A DNA stretch of 49,705 nt from Rhodospirillales bacterium (lineage in GTDB: Bacteria; Pseudomonadota; Alphaproteobacteria; CACIAM-22H2): positions 1-49,705 of the forward strand of contig JAEUKY010000034.1 of assembly GCA_016794005.1 (NCBI GenBank), in the 5' to 3' direction. This document shows, one piece after another, positions 1-9,797 of this stretch. Position 1 is the stretch's first letter. Every line of letters starts with the position of its first letter. The notes below the pieces were generated by a model. The model did not search any database and was not told where the DNA came from. It worked only from the letters and a program-made list of their open reading frames with translations. Position numbers and translations under genes: made by a program.

Positions 1-776
1 CCGGTGCCGCGGAACCACGGCTTCCAGCTGCGCTTCCATTCCTCGCGCGTCATCCACAGCGAGCCGGACAGCGGCAGCAGTTCGTCCTTGCCGTGCGCGT
101 GGCGCGAGGCGAGCCACAGCGTCTCGCCGACCGCGAACAGGCCGACCGCGACGACGATCACGTTGATGCCGTCGAGCAGCTCCAGCAGGCCGAACGTGAA
201 GCGCGGCTGGCCGGTCTGCAGGTCGATGCCGATGAGGCCGAGCCAGATGCCGAAGAACAGCGACGTGAGCCCGCGCGACGTTGAATTGCCGAGCACGGCC
301 GACACGGTCACGAAGGCCAGCACCATCAGGCAGAAATATTCGGCCGGGCCGAATTTCAGCGCCAGTTCCACGACGATGGGCGCAAGGAACGTGATGCCCA
401 TCGTGCCGATGGTGCCGGCGACGAAGCTGCCGATGGCCGACGTGGCGAGGGCCGCACCCGCGCGCCCGCGCTTGGCCATCCTGTTGCCTTCGAGGGCGGT
501 GACGATGGTCGCACTCTCGCCCGGCGTGTTGAGCAGGATCGACGTCGTCGAGCCGCCGTACATGGCGCCGTAGTAGATGCCCGCGAACAGGATGAAGGCG
601 CCCGTCGCGTCGACCTTGAACGTGATCGGCAGCAGCAGCGCGATCGTCAGCGCCGGCCCCAGGCCCGGCAGCACGCCGATGGCCGTGCCGAGGAACGTGC
701 CGAGCAGCGCAAACAGCAGGTTGGTCGGCGTGAGCGCCACGGCGAAACCCGCGGCGAGCGATGCGAGCGTGTCCAT
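1..776 (-). CDS. tctA: Tripartite tricarboxylate transporter permease TctA (3' end outside window)
   Basis: Large membrane permease subunit of a tripartite tricarboxylate transporter (TctABC), a binding-protein-dependent secondary importer of citrate-like or other carboxylates. I translated the minus strand from the ATG at 776. It gives a hydrophobic N-terminus ([20 protein letters not shown]), then the family-typical segments [37 protein letters not shown] and [15 protein letters not shown]. About 258 residues are present; TctA is normally near 500, so the C-terminal half lies beyond position 1. The start is 1 base after the tctB stop codon, so translation is probably coupled. The substrate cannot be read from the permease. 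Identity as TctA is firm. Confidence 0.95.
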   Translation of the reverse strand, partial: MDTLASLAAGFAVALTPTNLLFALLGTFLGTAIGVLPGLGPALTIALLLPITFKVDATGAFILFAGIYYGAMYGGSTTSILLNTPGESATIVTALEGNRMAKRGRAGAALATSAIGSFVAGTIGTMGITFLAPIVVELALKFGPAEYFCLMVLAFVTVSAVLGNSTSRGLTSLFFGIWLGLIGIDLQTGQPRFTFGLLELLDGINVIVVAVGLFAVGETLWLASRHAHGKDELLPLSGSLWMTREEWKRSWKPWFRGT

Positions 777-777
777 C

Positions 778-1251
778 CTAGAAAAGCGCCTCGATGGGCC
801 CGGCGCCGATATTGATGCCCAGCCCTCTGGAGAAACCGAAATACGCGACGGCGGAAAGGACGATCCCCGCCGCGAAATCCTTGAGCGGCCGGCCGCTGCC
901 GAAGCAGCGCGCGGTGCACGCGAACAGCAGGGCCGAGGCGAGGATGAAGCCCGCGTCGGCGATCAGCGAAACGTTGAGCGCCAGGCCCAGCAGCAGCCAA
1001 CGCGCGCTGCGCCAGTCGACCGGCAGCGTCAGTTCCGGATCGTCGGCCGTGTTCCAGCTTCCGCGCGCGTTCTGGAACAGCAGCACGACGCCCAGCAGGC
1101 CGAGCCCGCCGGCGACCGCGAACGGCACCACCTGCGGGCCGACGCGCGCATAGACCGACGTGGGGATCAGCGAGGCCTCGTAGCCGACCGTTGCGGCGAA
1201 GGCGAGCACGGCGATGCCGCACCAGAACTCAGGCGTTAACCGTGTTGACAT
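778..1251 (-). CDS. tctB: Tripartite tricarboxylate transporter small membrane subunit TctB
   Basis: Small membrane subunit (157 aa) of the TctABC transporter. The protein has four hydrophobic segments (roughly residues 10-27, 39-58, 85-112 and 125-145), the usual TctB architecture, and length typical of this poorly conserved family. I chose the ATG at 1251, which has a purine-rich GACGGGGA just upstream, over an in-frame TTG at 1269. It lies between tctC and tctA in the order C-B-A that is standard for these operons. Assignment rests on topology plus position more than on sequence motifs. Confidence 0.9.
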   Translation of the reverse strand: MSTRLTPEFWCGIAVLAFAATVGYEASLIPTSVYARVGPQVVPFAVAGGLGLLGVVLLFQNARGSWNTADDPELTLPVDWRSARWLLLGLALNVSLIADAGFILASALLFACTARCFGSGRPLKDFAAGIVLSAVAYFGFSRGLGINIGAGPIEALF

Positions 1252-1327
1252 TCCCCGTCGTCCCCCCAAACGAAACGGCGCGGGCCGCCCCCGACCCGCG
1301 CCGCCATCCGTCGTCCGCGCCTTCGCG

Positions 1328-2308
1328 TCAGGTCGCGAGACCCAGGCCGCGCAGCACGCCTTCGATGCGCGTCACTTCGGCCTTCACGTAGTTCGAGAAC
1401 TCGTCGCCCGACTGGTAGATCTGCGTCCAGTCGCGCTTGGCGCATTCGTCCTTCCACTGGCTGCTCTTCGCCATGCGGTCGACGAGGCCGAGAAGGGCGG
1501 TGCGCTGGGCGGCACTCACGCCCGGCGTGGCGAACACGCCGCGCCAGTTGAAGAGCTCCACGTTGATGCCCTGCTCGATCAGCGTCGGCACGTCGATGCC
1601 GGGCTGGCGCGTCGGCGCCGAGATCGCGATGGCGCGCAGGCGCCCGGCCTTGACCTGCTCGGAGAACTCGCCCCAGCCGGAAACGCCGCAGGTCGTCTGC
1701 CCGCCGAGGATCGCCGCCTGGGCGGGACCGCCGCCGGAGAACGCCACGTAGCTCATCGCCTTGGGCTCCACGCCCAGCGCCTGGCCGACCATGCCGACGA
1801 GGATGTGGTCCGTGCCGCCGGCCGAGCCGCCGGCCCACGACACCGAACCCGGGTTCGCCTTCACGACGGCGGCGAGGCTCTTCATGTCCTTGTGCGGCGA
1901 GTTGGGCGGCACGACGACGACCTGGAATTCGCCCGTCAGGCGCGCGATCGCGGTCGCGTCGGTGATCTTGACCGGGCTCTTGTTCGCGATCAGCGAGCCG
2001 ACCATCACCATGCCGCCGACCATCAGCATGTCGCTCTGGCCGCGCATGGCGAGGAAGCGCGGAAGGCCGACCGCACCGCCGGCACCCGGCACGTTCTCGA
2101 ACTGGAAGTTCTGCATGATGCCGGCCGCGCGCATCACCTGCTCCATCGAGCGGCCGGTCTGGTCCCAGCCGCCGCCCGGTGCGGCGGGGATGTACATGCG
2201 AAGGCGGTCGATGGCCTGCGCGCTCGCGGCACCGGGGATGCCGGCGAGTGCTGCTGCGGCGGCCGAATACTGCAGAAGCGAACGGCGATTGAGGTTCTGG
2301 ATCGTCAT
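1328..2308 (-). CDS. tctC: Tripartite tricarboxylate transporter substrate-binding protein (TctC/Bug family)
   Basis: Periplasmic solute receptor, 326 aa, first gene of the tctCBA operon. The N-terminus has a twin-arginine-like export signal (NRRSLLQYSAAAAALAG, cleavage near AASA-Q, about residue 29). The body has Bug-family features: the IPAAPGGGWDQTGR ligand loop at about residue 38-51, VPGAGGAVGL further on, and WAGGSAGGTDH in the middle. The ATG at 2308 is preceded by GGGAGGAATGC, a strong ribosome-binding site. Bug receptors bind many carboxylates, so citrate/tricarboxylate is only the family default. A likely promoter (2380-2408) lies upstream, and the gene is divergent from a hybrid sensor kinase. 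Confidence 0.95.
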   Translation of the reverse strand: MTIQNLNRRSLLQYSAAAAALAGIPGAASAQAIDRLRMYIPAAPGGGWDQTGRSMEQVMRAAGIMQNFQFENVPGAGGAVGLPRFLAMRGQSDMLMVGGMVMVGSLIANKSPVKITDATAIARLTGEFQVVVVPPNSPHKDMKSLAAVVKANPGSVSWAGGSAGGTDHILVGMVGQALGVEPKAMSYVAFSGGGPAQAAILGGQTTCGVSGWGEFSEQVKAGRLRAIAISAPTRQPGIDVPTLIEQGINVELFNWRGVFATPGVSAAQRTALLGLVDRMAKSSQWKDECAKRDWTQIYQSGDEFSNYVKAEVTRIEGVLRGLGLAT

Positions 2309-2379
2309 GCATTCCTCCCGATTTGTGCCTTGCGGCGGCGCTGAAATGCGATGCTTTCGCGCCGTTCCCTGTCGGACGG

Positions 2380-2408
2380 GTTGTAGCGGAGGGGCATCCG
2401 GCGCGCAA
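2380..2408 (-). promoter_or_regulatory. Candidate sigma70 promoter of tctCBA
   Basis: On the minus strand TTGCGC (2408-2403) is followed after exactly 17 bases by TACAAC (2385-2380), close to the TTGACA/TATAAT consensus. The predicted transcription start near 2373 would give a leader of about 65 bases before tctC. Read by eye, not tested. Confidence 0.5.
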
Positions 2409-2434
2409 GTGAGCCGCCATGTCCGAACTTGCCC

Positions 2435-2456
2435 GGATAGGCTCGAAAGCCTATCC
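2435..2456. promoter_or_regulatory. Perfect 9-bp inverted repeat between tctC and the sensor kinase
   Basis: GGATAGGCT (2435-2443), a CGAA spacer and AGCCTATCC (2448-2456) form a perfect inverted repeat in the divergent tctC/kinase intergenic region. Relative to the predicted tctC start it sits at roughly -62 to -83, a usual place for an activator site. It also lies 37 bases ahead of the kinase start codon and could form a stable hairpin in that mRNA. There is no T-tract, so it is not a terminator. The binding protein is unknown. Confidence 0.5.
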
Positions 2457-2492
2457 TCGGCGCGAGCGGGGGAGAATGCGGGTGCATCAATC

Positions 2493-5438
2493 ATGAGCGT
2501 TCCGCACCGGGCCTCTTTCGCGCAGCTTCGCGTGGGCCGGGTCCAGACGGTGGCGCTGGCGATGGTCTGCCTCGTGTGGATCGCGGCGGCGGCGGCTCTC
2601 TATTCCCAGAGACTGCACTCGCGCGAGGCGGCGACGGCCACCCTCGTCGAGACGTGCCGCCTGGCGCGCGAAAGCGTCGGGCGCACGCTCGAATCCGTCG
2701 ATCGCATCGCCCAGCTTGCCGTCTCGTTCGCCGGCCGCTCGCCGGGCCTGGACGGGGCGCTGCTCGCGCATCTGGCCGCCTCGGCCCCCGGACTGGTCGA
2801 TTTCGTCGCCCATGCCGATGCCGCGGGCGACGTCGTGGCGATCGCGGGGGCCGCCGCCGGCAACGTGGCCGACCGGGACTTTTTCGTCTTCCACCGCGAC
2901 GCGCGCGACGACGCGCCGTTCCTCGGCCTGCCGCGCGTCAGCAAGCTTTCGAACAACAGTTCGATCCCGCTGTCGCGCCGCATCGTGCGGCCCGACGGAT
3001 CGTTCGCCGGCGTCGTCGTCGTGTCGATCGTGCCCACGCGCCTGCTCGCGATCGCGCACGCCGTCGAACTGGGCAGCGACGGCGCCATCGGTCTCGTCGG
3101 GCGCGACGGGATGACGCGCATCCGGATTTCCAGCGGCGGCCGCGTCGACGACGGCCCGGCCGACCTGCGCGCGCACGCGGCATGGCCGGTCCTGGTCGCC
3201 GAGGGCGGCGCGATCCTGCAGGCGAAGAGCCCGGTCGACGGCGTGGACCGGTTCTCGGCTTTCGAATGGGTGGACGACTGGTCAGTCGCGATCTTCGTCG
3301 AGCACGCGTCGGCCGATGCGGCCGCGCACGGCCGCAGCTTCGACGTACCGGTCGTCGCGGTCGGGTCGCTCGCCACCTTCGCGGTGCTGGCGATGGCCTG
3401 GCTGCTGCGCCGGCGCCTCGACGAGCTGGAATCGGCCCAGCACGCGATCCTCGACCGGGAACGGCGCTTCCGCGACTTCGCCGAGACGACCGCCGACTGG
3501 TTCTGGGAACAGGACGCCGATCTGCGCTTCACGTTCCTGTCGGACTCCAACTACCGCCTGGCCGGTTCGCAGCCGGAATCGCGGTACGGCATGCGGCGCG
3601 ACGAGCTCGGCGTGATGGGCGTCGACGAGAGCGGCTGGACGGCGCACCGCGCCCAGCTCGAGCGGCGCGAGGCGTTCCGCGACTTCCGCTACGAGCGCTT
3701 CGATCCGATCGGGCGCCGCCGTTATCTGTCGATCAGCGGCAAGCCGATCTTCGACGAGGACGGAAAGTTCGCCGGCTATCGCGGCTCGGGCCGCGACATG
3801 ACCGAAGAGATGGAGGCCCGCCAGGCGCTCGCCATCGCGAAGATCCGCGCCGAAGACAGCGAACGCACGCTGCGCGACGGCATCGAGGCGCTGCGCGACG
3901 CCTTCGTCATGTTCGACGCGAGCCGGCGCGTGCTGATGTGGAACCGCAAGTACGAGGAGATGTACCCGCACGTGCGCGGTCAGATCGAGGTCGGCATGCT
4001 CGCCTACGACCTGATGCATCTGCATGCGGCGGCGCCGATGTTCGGCGTGCCGCCCGAAGGCGCCGAAACCTGGGTCGCCGAGCGGCTGTCCTTCGTCGTG
4101 CGCGGCGGGATCCCGTTCGACCGCCATCTCGCCGACGGGCGGACGATCCGCGTGATCGGCTTCTCGACCGCGTCGGGCGGCGAGATCCACCTGCTCCAGG
4201 ACGTGACCGCCGACATCGCCGCGACCCGCGCGCTGACGCAGGCGAAGGAAACGGCCGAGGCGGCGAGCGACGCCAAGTCCCGCTTCCTCGCGACGATGAG
4301 CCACGAGGTCCGCACGCCGATCAACGGCGTGATGGGCATGGCGAGCCTGCTGCTCGACACGTCGCTGGATTCCCAGCAGCGGCTCTACGTCCAGTCGATC
4401 CGCGACGCGTCGGACGCGCTGCTGCAGATCATCAACGACGTGCTCGACTTCTCGAAGCTGGAGGCGGGCCGGCTGGAGTTCGAGGACCTGGCCTTCGACC
4501 TCAACGCGCTGGTGCGTTCGACGATCGAGATCGTCGCCGCGCGCGCCAAGGCCAAGAACCTGACGCTCGAATGGCAGATGGACGGCGAGGTGCCCCAGCG
4601 CCTGCGCGGCGACCCGGGCCGCCTGCGCCAGGTGCTGCTCAACCTGCTTTCCAACGCGATCAAGTTCACCGAGCAGGGCGGCGTGCGCGTCGAGGCGTCG
4701 GCGCGCGTGCAGCCGGACGGGCGGATCCGAGGCTGGTTTTCGGTCCGCGATACCGGCATCGGCATTCCCGCCGACCGCCTGCCGCGCCTGTTCCGCGAGT
4801 TCGAGCAGCTCGACGGATCGATCGCGCGCCGCTTCGGCGGCACGGGCCTGGGCCTTGCCATTTCGCGCCGGCTGGTCGCGCGCATGGGCGGCGAACTGCG
4901 CGCGGAGAGCGTTCCCGGCAGCGGCAGCGTCTTCCTGTTCGACGTCCTGCTGCAGCCGGCGAGCGAGGAATCGGACGCCAAGCCCGGCAATGTCGACTGG
5001 GCGAACGAGATCGAGCGGCTGGCGCGCATGCGCAACCGGCCGCTGCGCATCCTGCTGGCCGAGGACAACCAGACGAACCGCCTGATCGTTTCGGCGATGC
5101 TCGAGCCGCTGGGCCTGCGCGTGGACACCGCGGGCAACGGGCTGGAGGCGGTCGAGGCGCAGCGCGTCGCGCCCTACGACCTGATCCTGATGGACGTCAA
5201 CATGCCGGAGATGGACGGGTACGCGGCAACCGCCGCCATCCGGGCGCTCGACGGGAATGCCGCGGCGGTACCCATCGTGGCCGTGACCGCCAACGCGTTC
5301 GAGACCGACCGCGAGGCGGCGATCGCCGCGGGCATGAACGATTTCATCTCCAAGCCGTTCCGCAAGGAAGCGCTGCTTGCCGTCGTCCTGCGCCATCTCG
5401 ATACCGGTGCCGGCGCATCGGGCCAGGCGGCGGACTAG
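2493..5438 (+). CDS. Membrane hybrid sensor histidine kinase (Cache-like sensor, PAS domains, HisKA, HATPase, receiver)
   Basis: Hybrid histidine kinase of 981 aa. Transmembrane helices at about 17-38 and 285-306 bracket an extracytoplasmic Cache-like sensor (motifs [13 protein letters not shown] and GRPSP-like [19 protein letters not shown]). Then come a PAS domain (about 325-450), a second PAS of the PAS_7 type (about 466-580, [17 protein letters not shown]), HisKA with phospho-acceptor His604 in [14 protein letters not shown], a HATPase domain ([25 protein letters not shown]), and a C-terminal receiver with Glu857-Asp858 and phospho-acceptor Asp901 ([13 protein letters not shown]). No DNA-binding output domain is present, so a partner regulator must be encoded elsewhere. 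The ATG at 2493 directly precedes the signal-anchor; its ribosome site is weak. Divergence from tctC suggests, but does not show, a role in carboxylate sensing. Confidence 0.93.
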   Translation: MSVPHRASFAQLRVGRVQTVALAMVCLVWIAAAAALYSQRLHSREAATATLVETCRLARESVGRTLESVDRIAQLAVSFAGRSPGLDGALLAHLAASAPGLVDFVAHADAAGDVVAIAGAAAGNVADRDFFVFHRDARDDAPFLGLPRVSKLSNNSSIPLSRRIVRPDGSFAGVVVVSIVPTRLLAIAHAVELGSDGAIGLVGRDGMTRIRISSGGRVDDGPADLRAHAAWPVLVAEGGAILQAKSPVDGVDRFSAFEWVDDWSVAIFVEHASADAAAHGRSFDVPVVAVGSLATFAVLAMAWLLRRRLDELESAQHAILDRERRFRDFAETTADWFWEQDADLRFTFLSDSNYRLAGSQPESRYGMRRDELGVMGVDESGWTAHRAQLERREAFRDFRYERFDPIGRRRYLSISGKPIFDEDGKFAGYRGSGRDMTEEMEARQALAIAKIRAEDSERTLRDGIEALRDAFVMFDASRRVLMWNRKYEEMYPHVRGQIEVGMLAYDLMHLHAAAPMFGVPPEGAETWVAERLSFVVRGGIPFDRHLADGRTIRVIGFSTASGGEIHLLQDVTADIAATRALTQAKETAEAASDAKSRFLATMSHEVRTPINGVMGMASLLLDTSLDSQQRLYVQSIRDASDALLQIINDVLDFSKLEAGRLEFEDLAFDLNALVRSTIEIVAARAKAKNLTLEWQMDGEVPQRLRGDPGRLRQVLLNLLSNAIKFTEQGGVRVEASARVQPDGRIRGWFSVRDTGIGIPADRLPRLFREFEQLDGSIARRFGGTGLGLAISRRLVARMGGELRAESVPGSGSVFLFDVLLQPASEESDAKPGNVDWANEIERLARMRNRPLRILLAEDNQTNRLIVSAMLEPLGLRVDTAGNGLEAVEAQRVAPYDLILMDVNMPEMDGYAATAAIRALDGNAAAVPIVAVTANAFETDREAAIAAGMNDFISKPFRKEALLAVVLRHLDTGAGASGQAAD

Positions 5439-5470
5439 TAATCGTGTTTTCGCGTGCCTAGATTGGTCCG

Positions 5471-7396
5471 ATGCGCAGAGTGAGTCCCTCCGATCCGTTG
5501 CATGTGCCGGGCGTCGCCGACCAGGAGGTCCGGACGGTGGCGCGGCTGCTGCCGTATCTCTGGCCGAAGGACCGGCCGGACGTCCGCATGCGCGTCGTGG
5601 CGGCGATCGTGCTGCTGGTCGGCGCCAAGCTCGCGACGATCGTCGTGCCGCTCTTCTACCGCTATGCGGTCGACGCGCTGTCGAATGCCGGCGGTGCCGC
5701 AGTGGTTGTGCCCGTCGGCATCGTGCTGGCCTATGGCGGGGCGCGCGTCCTTTCGCAGGCTTTCAACGAGCTGCGCGAGATCGTGTTCGCGCGCGTCGCG
5801 CATCAGGCGATGCACAAGGTGGCGCTCGAGACGTTCCAGCACCTGCATCTCCTGTCGCTGCGCTTCCATCTCGACCGGCAGACCGGCGGACTCAACCGCG
5901 CGATCGAGCGCGGAACGGCCGGCATCGAGAACCTGCTGCACTTCATGCTCTTCCAGGTCGTGCCGACGCTGCTGGAGATCATGATGGTCTGCGGCATCCT
6001 CTGGTATCTCTACGACTGGCGCTTCGCCGCCGTGACTTTCGTCACGATCGGACTCTACGTCGCCTATACGTTCGCGATCACGGCCTGGCGGCTGCGCTAC
6101 CGGCGCGCGATGCTGGAGGCCGAAGGCGAAGCGTCGACCAAGGCGATCGACAGCCTGCTCAACTACGAGACCGTCAAGTATTTCGGCAACGAGGCGCACG
6201 AGGCCCGCCGCTTCGACCGCTCGCTCGACGCCTACGAGCGCGCGGCGGTCCTGTCGAAGACGTCGCTGTCGATCCTCAACGTGGGGCAGGGCTTCGTCAT
6301 CGCCATCGGCCTGACGCTGGTGATGCTGCTTGCGGCTTTCGACGTGGCGGCAGGTGCGATGACCGTCGGCGGGTTCGTGATGGTCAACGCCTACCTGATC
6401 CAGCTCTACCTGCCGCTCAACTTCCTCGGCATGGTCTATCGCGAGATCCGGCAGGCGCTGATCGACATGCAGTCGATGTTCAAGCTGCTGCATGCGAACG
6501 CCGAGGTCTTGGACAGCCCCGGCGCGGTCGACCTTCAGGCGACCGGCGGGCACGTACGGTTCGAGAACGTGACGTTCGGCTACGATCCGCGCCGCACGAT
6601 CCTGGAAGGCGTCGACCTCGACGTGCCGCCCGGCAAGACGCTCGCCATCGTCGGCGCGTCGGGAGCGGGGAAGTCGACGATCTCGCGTCTGCTGTTCCGC
6701 TTCTACGACGTGACCGACGGTGCCGTGAAGATCGACGGGCAGGATCTGCGCGACGTGACGCAGGCTTCGGTGCGCGCGGCGATCGGCATCGTTCCGCAGG
6801 ATACGGTGCTGTTCAACGACACGATCTTCTACAACATCGCCTACGGGCGTCCGTCGGCGACGAAGGAAGAGGTGGAAGAGGCCGCGAAGCTCGCGCGTAT
6901 CCACGACTTCGTGCTGTCGCTGCCCGACGGATACGCGACGCGCGTGGGCGAACGCGGCCTGAAGCTTTCGGGCGGCGAACGCCAGCGCGTGTCGATCGCG
7001 CGCACGATCCTGAAGCGGCCCAAGCTGCTCGTGTTCGACGAGGCGACCAGCGCCCTCGACACGCGCACGGAGAAGGCGATCCAGGAATCGCTGCGCCAGA
7101 TATCGGCGGGCGTCACGACGCTGACGATCGCGCACCGGCTGTCGACGGTGGTGGATGCCGACCAGATCGTCGTGCTGGAGAAAGGCCGTGTGGTCGAGCG
7201 CGGCACGCATGCGGGCCTGCTCGCTGCCGACGGCGTCTACGCGCAGATGTGGCGCCGCCAGCTCGAGACGCGCGAAGCCCTGGCGCGCATCGAGGCGGCC
7301 GCTTCGCCCGGATCAGGCAAGCTGGGCGACGAAGCTGTCGACGGGCGGGATGCGCGGAATGATGCCGTTCGCGTGCAGGAACCGCGCGAAGCGTAG
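5471..7396 (+). CDS. ABC transporter, fused permease-ATPase, Atm1/HMT family
   Basis: Half-size ABC exporter, 641 aa, of the Atm1/heavy-metal-tolerance family, which in bacteria exports glutathione-linked metal or persulfide species. A five- to six-helix membrane domain spans about 35-330 and includes the family-typical NYETVKYFGNE stretch. The ATPase domain has Walker A GASGAGKST (about 395-403), signature LSGGERQR (499-506), Walker B LLVFDEATSALD (519-530) and the H-loop in TIAHRLSTV. It starts 32 bases after the sensor kinase, so they may be cotranscribed. Its last 28 codons run antisense through the 3' end of thiY, giving an unusual tail (ending VRVQEPREA) after the normal family end. The family call is strong; the substrate is not known. 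Confidence 0.93.
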   Translation: MRRVSPSDPLHVPGVADQEVRTVARLLPYLWPKDRPDVRMRVVAAIVLLVGAKLATIVVPLFYRYAVDALSNAGGAAVVVPVGIVLAYGGARVLSQAFNELREIVFARVAHQAMHKVALETFQHLHLLSLRFHLDRQTGGLNRAIERGTAGIENLLHFMLFQVVPTLLEIMMVCGILWYLYDWRFAAVTFVTIGLYVAYTFAITAWRLRYRRAMLEAEGEASTKAIDSLLNYETVKYFGNEAHEARRFDRSLDAYERAAVLSKTSLSILNVGQGFVIAIGLTLVMLLAAFDVAAGAMTVGGFVMVNAYLIQLYLPLNFLGMVYREIRQALIDMQSMFKLLHANAEVLDSPGAVDLQATGGHVRFENVTFGYDPRRTILEGVDLDVPPGKTLAIVGASGAGKSTISRLLFRFYDVTDGAVKIDGQDLRDVTQASVRAAIGIVPQDTVLFNDTIFYNIAYGRPSATKEEVEEAAKLARIHDFVLSLPDGYATRVGERGLKLSGGERQRVSIARTILKRPKLLVFDEATSALDTRTEKAIQESLRQISAGVTTLTIAHRLSTVVDADQIVVLEKGRVVERGTHAGLLAADGVYAQMWRRQLETREALARIEAAASPGSGKLGDEAVDGRDARNDAVRVQEPREA

Positions 7397-8275
7397 CTCG
7401 CGCGCCCTGTCGACGGCACCCGGCGCCTTCGCGAAGCGCGGCACGCTCGCGCGCCACGCCCGGCGGTTCAGTTCGTTGTCGAGCTGGCCGCGCCCCTTGA
7501 CGAACAGCCCCCACGCGGCCTCCGGATTGTTCGTACAGTAGAGCGCGCCGCGCTCGACCGCGTCGAGGAAGGCGCGCAGGCGCGGATCGCCCGCACGCGC
7601 GCGTTCGCGGTTGGCCGCGAAGGTGAGCGCGTCGTGCGTGGGCACGCCGTGCTCCTCGAGGAAGAAGGCGCGTCCCTTCGATCCTTCGATCTCGAGCTGG
7701 AAAAGTTCGAAATTCCGGAACGCGCCGATCACGCCGTCCACGCGCCTGGCCAGCAACGCCGGCGATAGCGAGAAATTGACGTTGACGAGCTCGATCTCGT
7801 TCGCACCCACGCCGGCGGTCGCAAGCATCGTGCGCAGCAGGGCCCCCTCGATGCCGGAGATCGAATAGCCGATTTTCCGGCCGCGGAAATCGGCAAGCGT
7901 CCGGATCGGACCGTCCGCAAGGACGGTGATCGTCGACAGCGGCGTGTCGATCAGCGCGCCGATGCGCATCGTCGGGATATCGTCGACGGCCTGCCGGATC
8001 TGCGTGTGCGGATAGCTGACCGCGACGTCGCCGCGCCCGGCCGCGACAAGCCGCGGCGGATCGTTCGGATCGGCCGGCGGCACGATGTTCATCGCGAGGC
8101 CGGCCTCGCGGAAATAACCCAGTTCCTGTGCCGCAAGGATCGGCCCGTGGTTCGGATTGATGAACCAGTCGAGCAGCAGCGTGAAGGGTTGGCCTTGCGC
8201 CGATGCGGGCCGCAGCAGGGCGGGTGCCGCGAGGGCGGCAAGGGCAGAGGCGAGGGCGGTGCGGCGGGAGATCAT
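7313..8275 (-). CDS. thiY: ABC transporter substrate-binding protein, NMT1/THI5-like (ThiY, pyrimidine precursor)
   Basis: Periplasmic binding protein of 320 aa, last gene of a riboswitch-controlled thiZXY operon. It carries an Arg-Arg export signal (MISRRTALASALAALAAPAL, cleavage near ASA-Q). Then comes the NMT1/THI5 fold with LLLDWFINPNHGPILAAQE, the ligand loop seen in binding proteins for the thiamin pyrimidine precursor HMP or its formyl-amino form. GDVAVSYPHTQI and GRKIGYSISGIEGALLR follow, as in the family. The ATG at 8275 lies 17 bases after the thiX stop. The TPP riboswitch ahead of the operon makes a thiamin-precursor substrate much more likely than the taurine or nitrate alternatives of this superfamily. 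Confidence 0.9.
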   Translation of the reverse strand: MISRRTALASALAALAAPALLRPASAQGQPFTLLLDWFINPNHGPILAAQELGYFREAGLAMNIVPPADPNDPPRLVAAGRGDVAVSYPHTQIRQAVDDIPTMRIGALIDTPLSTITVLADGPIRTLADFRGRKIGYSISGIEGALLRTMLATAGVGANEIELVNVNFSLSPALLARRVDGVIGAFRNFELFQLEIEGSKGRAFFLEEHGVPTHDALTFAANRERARAGDPRLRAFLDAVERGALYCTNNPEAAWGLFVKGRGQLDNELNRRAWRASVPRFAKAPGAVDRARELRFARFLHANGIIPRIPPVDSFVAQLA

Positions 8276-8292
8276 CGGCTTGGTTCCTTCGG

Positions 8293-9048
8293 TCAGTCGG
8301 AATCGGAAGTGACGGGCTGCCACGGCACGAGCAGGCGCAGCAGCCGGTCGATGGCGGCGTAGAAGGCGATGGCGAAGAGTGCGAGGACGGACAGCGCGGC
8401 GAACAGCAGGTCGACCTGCATCTGCGCGTTGGCTTGCAGCATCAGGAACCCGAGACCGGCGGAAGCGCCGACCCATTCGCCGATCACGGCACCGATGGGT
8501 GCGACGGCCGCGGCGACGCGGATACCCGAGGCCAACGCAGGCAATGCGGCCGGCACGCGCAGCCGGAGCAGGATCGCGGCCGGTCGCGCCCCCATCACGT
8601 GCGCGAGATCGAGCCAGCCGCGTTCGGTGCGCACCAGCCCGTCGTAGAAGGCCGACGTGACGGGAAAGAAGATGATGAGGGCCGCGGCCGCGACCTTGGA
8701 CGCGATGCCGAAGCCGAGCCATAGCACGAGCAGCGGTGCGATCGCGAAGACCGGGATCGCCTGGCTGGCGAGGACGAGCGGCAGGAACCACCGCCGTACC
8801 GCCCGCGACTGCGCGAGCAGCAGGGCCGACACGCTGCCGCAAGCCACGCCGAGAAGCATGCCGAGCAGCATCTCGAGCAGCGTGGTCGCCGCATTCTCGA
8901 GGATGAACGCGTGCTGTGCGGCCAGCGCGTTCGCCACGCGGACGGGCCCCGGCAGGATGTAGTGGGGCACCCCCGTCGCGCGCACGACGAGTTCCCACGC
9001 CGCGCACACGCCGGCAAGCACCAGAAGCGGGCGAAGCACGCGCATCAT
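8293..9048 (-). CDS. thiX: ABC transporter permease for thiamin pyrimidine precursor (ThiX)
   Basis: Inner-membrane permease, 251 aa, of the BPD_transp_1 (SsuC/TauC-like) family. About six transmembrane helices are evident, and the cytoplasmic EAA-type loop reads DLAHVMGARPAAILLRLRVPAALP (split here: DLAHVMGARPAA, then ILLRLRVPAALP). The start ATG at 9048 overlaps the thiZ stop in an ATGA, a sign of translational coupling; a second ATG follows at once. It passes substrate from ThiY, energised by ThiZ. Confidence 0.92.
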   Translation of the reverse strand: MMRVLRPLLVLAGVCAAWELVVRATGVPHYILPGPVRVANALAAQHAFILENAATTLLEMLLGMLLGVACGSVSALLLAQSRAVRRWFLPLVLASQAIPVFAIAPLLVLWLGFGIASKVAAAALIIFFPVTSAFYDGLVRTERGWLDLAHVMGARPAAILLRLRVPAALPALASGIRVAAAVAPIGAVIGEWVGASAGLGFLMLQANAQMQVDLLFAALSVLALFAIAFYAAIDRLLRLLVPWQPVTSDSD

Positions 9049-9794
9049 GCCGCCGCTCCGGCAAGCTCGCCGATCAGGCGCGTTTCGAGGGCGAGCAGAT
9101 CCGGCGCTTCGAGCGGACGCGGAACGACGCCCGACGGACGGAGCGGCGCGCCGAGCCGGGCGGGGCTGCCGGCGACGACGCGGATCTCGTGGCCGATGCG
9201 CAGCGCTTCGCGCGGATCGTGCGTGACCAGCACGACGGTGCGCCCGGCAAGCAGCGTGGCGGCGAGTTCCTGAAGGCGCCAGCGCGTGATGGTGTCGAGC
9301 GCCCCGAACGGTTCGTCCATCAGCACGAGCGGCCGGTCTTCCATCAGCGTGCGGGCGAGGGCCGCGCGCTGGCGCTGGCCGCCGGAAAGCGTGGCCGGCA
9401 TCGCGCCGGCCTTGTCGGAAAGGCCGACCGCGTCGAGCAGCGCATCCGCGCGCGCGGCATCGGCCGGTTCGCCGCGCAGCCGGCTGCCGAGCAGCACGTT
9501 GCCGCGCACGTCGAGCCACGGGCACAGCAGGTCCTGCTGCGCCATCCATGCGATACGCCCTTCGAGAGGCCGGCCGTCGCCGGCTTCGATCCGGGTTCCC
9601 GGCTCGCCGGGCACGAGGCCGGCGATCAGGCGCAGAAGCGTGCTCTTGCCCACGCCGGAGGGCCCGAGCAGGCACATGGTCCTTCCCGTCGCCAGATGCA
9701 GGTCGAGCCCGTCGAACAGCTTCGCACCGGCATAGGAAACGCCGCCGGAACGGACGTCGACGTCGAATACGGATGGAGAGCGGTCGGTCTTCAA
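9045..9794 (-). CDS. thiZ: ABC transporter ATP-binding protein for thiamin pyrimidine precursor (ThiZ)
   Basis: ATPase subunit, 249 aa, first gene of thiZXY. Walker A GPSGVGKST is at 44-52, the Q-loop in MAQQDLLCPW, the signature LSGGQRQR at 136-143, and Walker B LVLMDE at 156-161. The start is a TTG at 9794. This is supported by the Shine-Dalgarno AGGGA (9806-9802) exactly 7 bases upstream, which is also the conserved 3' end of the TPP riboswitch. An ATG at 9801 opens only three codons before a TGA and is not a start. Expression is therefore expected to be shut off at translation when TPP is bound. Confidence 0.92.
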   Translation of the reverse strand: MKTDRSPSVFDVDVRSGGVSYAGAKLFDGLDLHLATGRTMCLLGPSGVGKSTLLRLIAGLVPGEPGTRIEAGDGRPLEGRIAWMAQQDLLCPWLDVRGNVLLGSRLRGEPADAARADALLDAVGLSDKAGAMPATLSGGQRQRAALARTLMEDRPLVLMDEPFGALDTITRWRLQELAATLLAGRTVVLVTHDPREALRIGHEIRVVAGSPARLGAPLRPSGVVPRPLEAPDLLALETRLIGELAGAAA

Positions 9795-9797
9795 GAG

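Noticed and set aside
2576-5461. Very long Arg/Pro-rich reading frames overlapping the sensor kinase on both strands
   Set aside because: Frames rich in Arg, Pro, Ala and His with no motif are the usual shadows of high-GC genes; the kinase domains are in the other frame.
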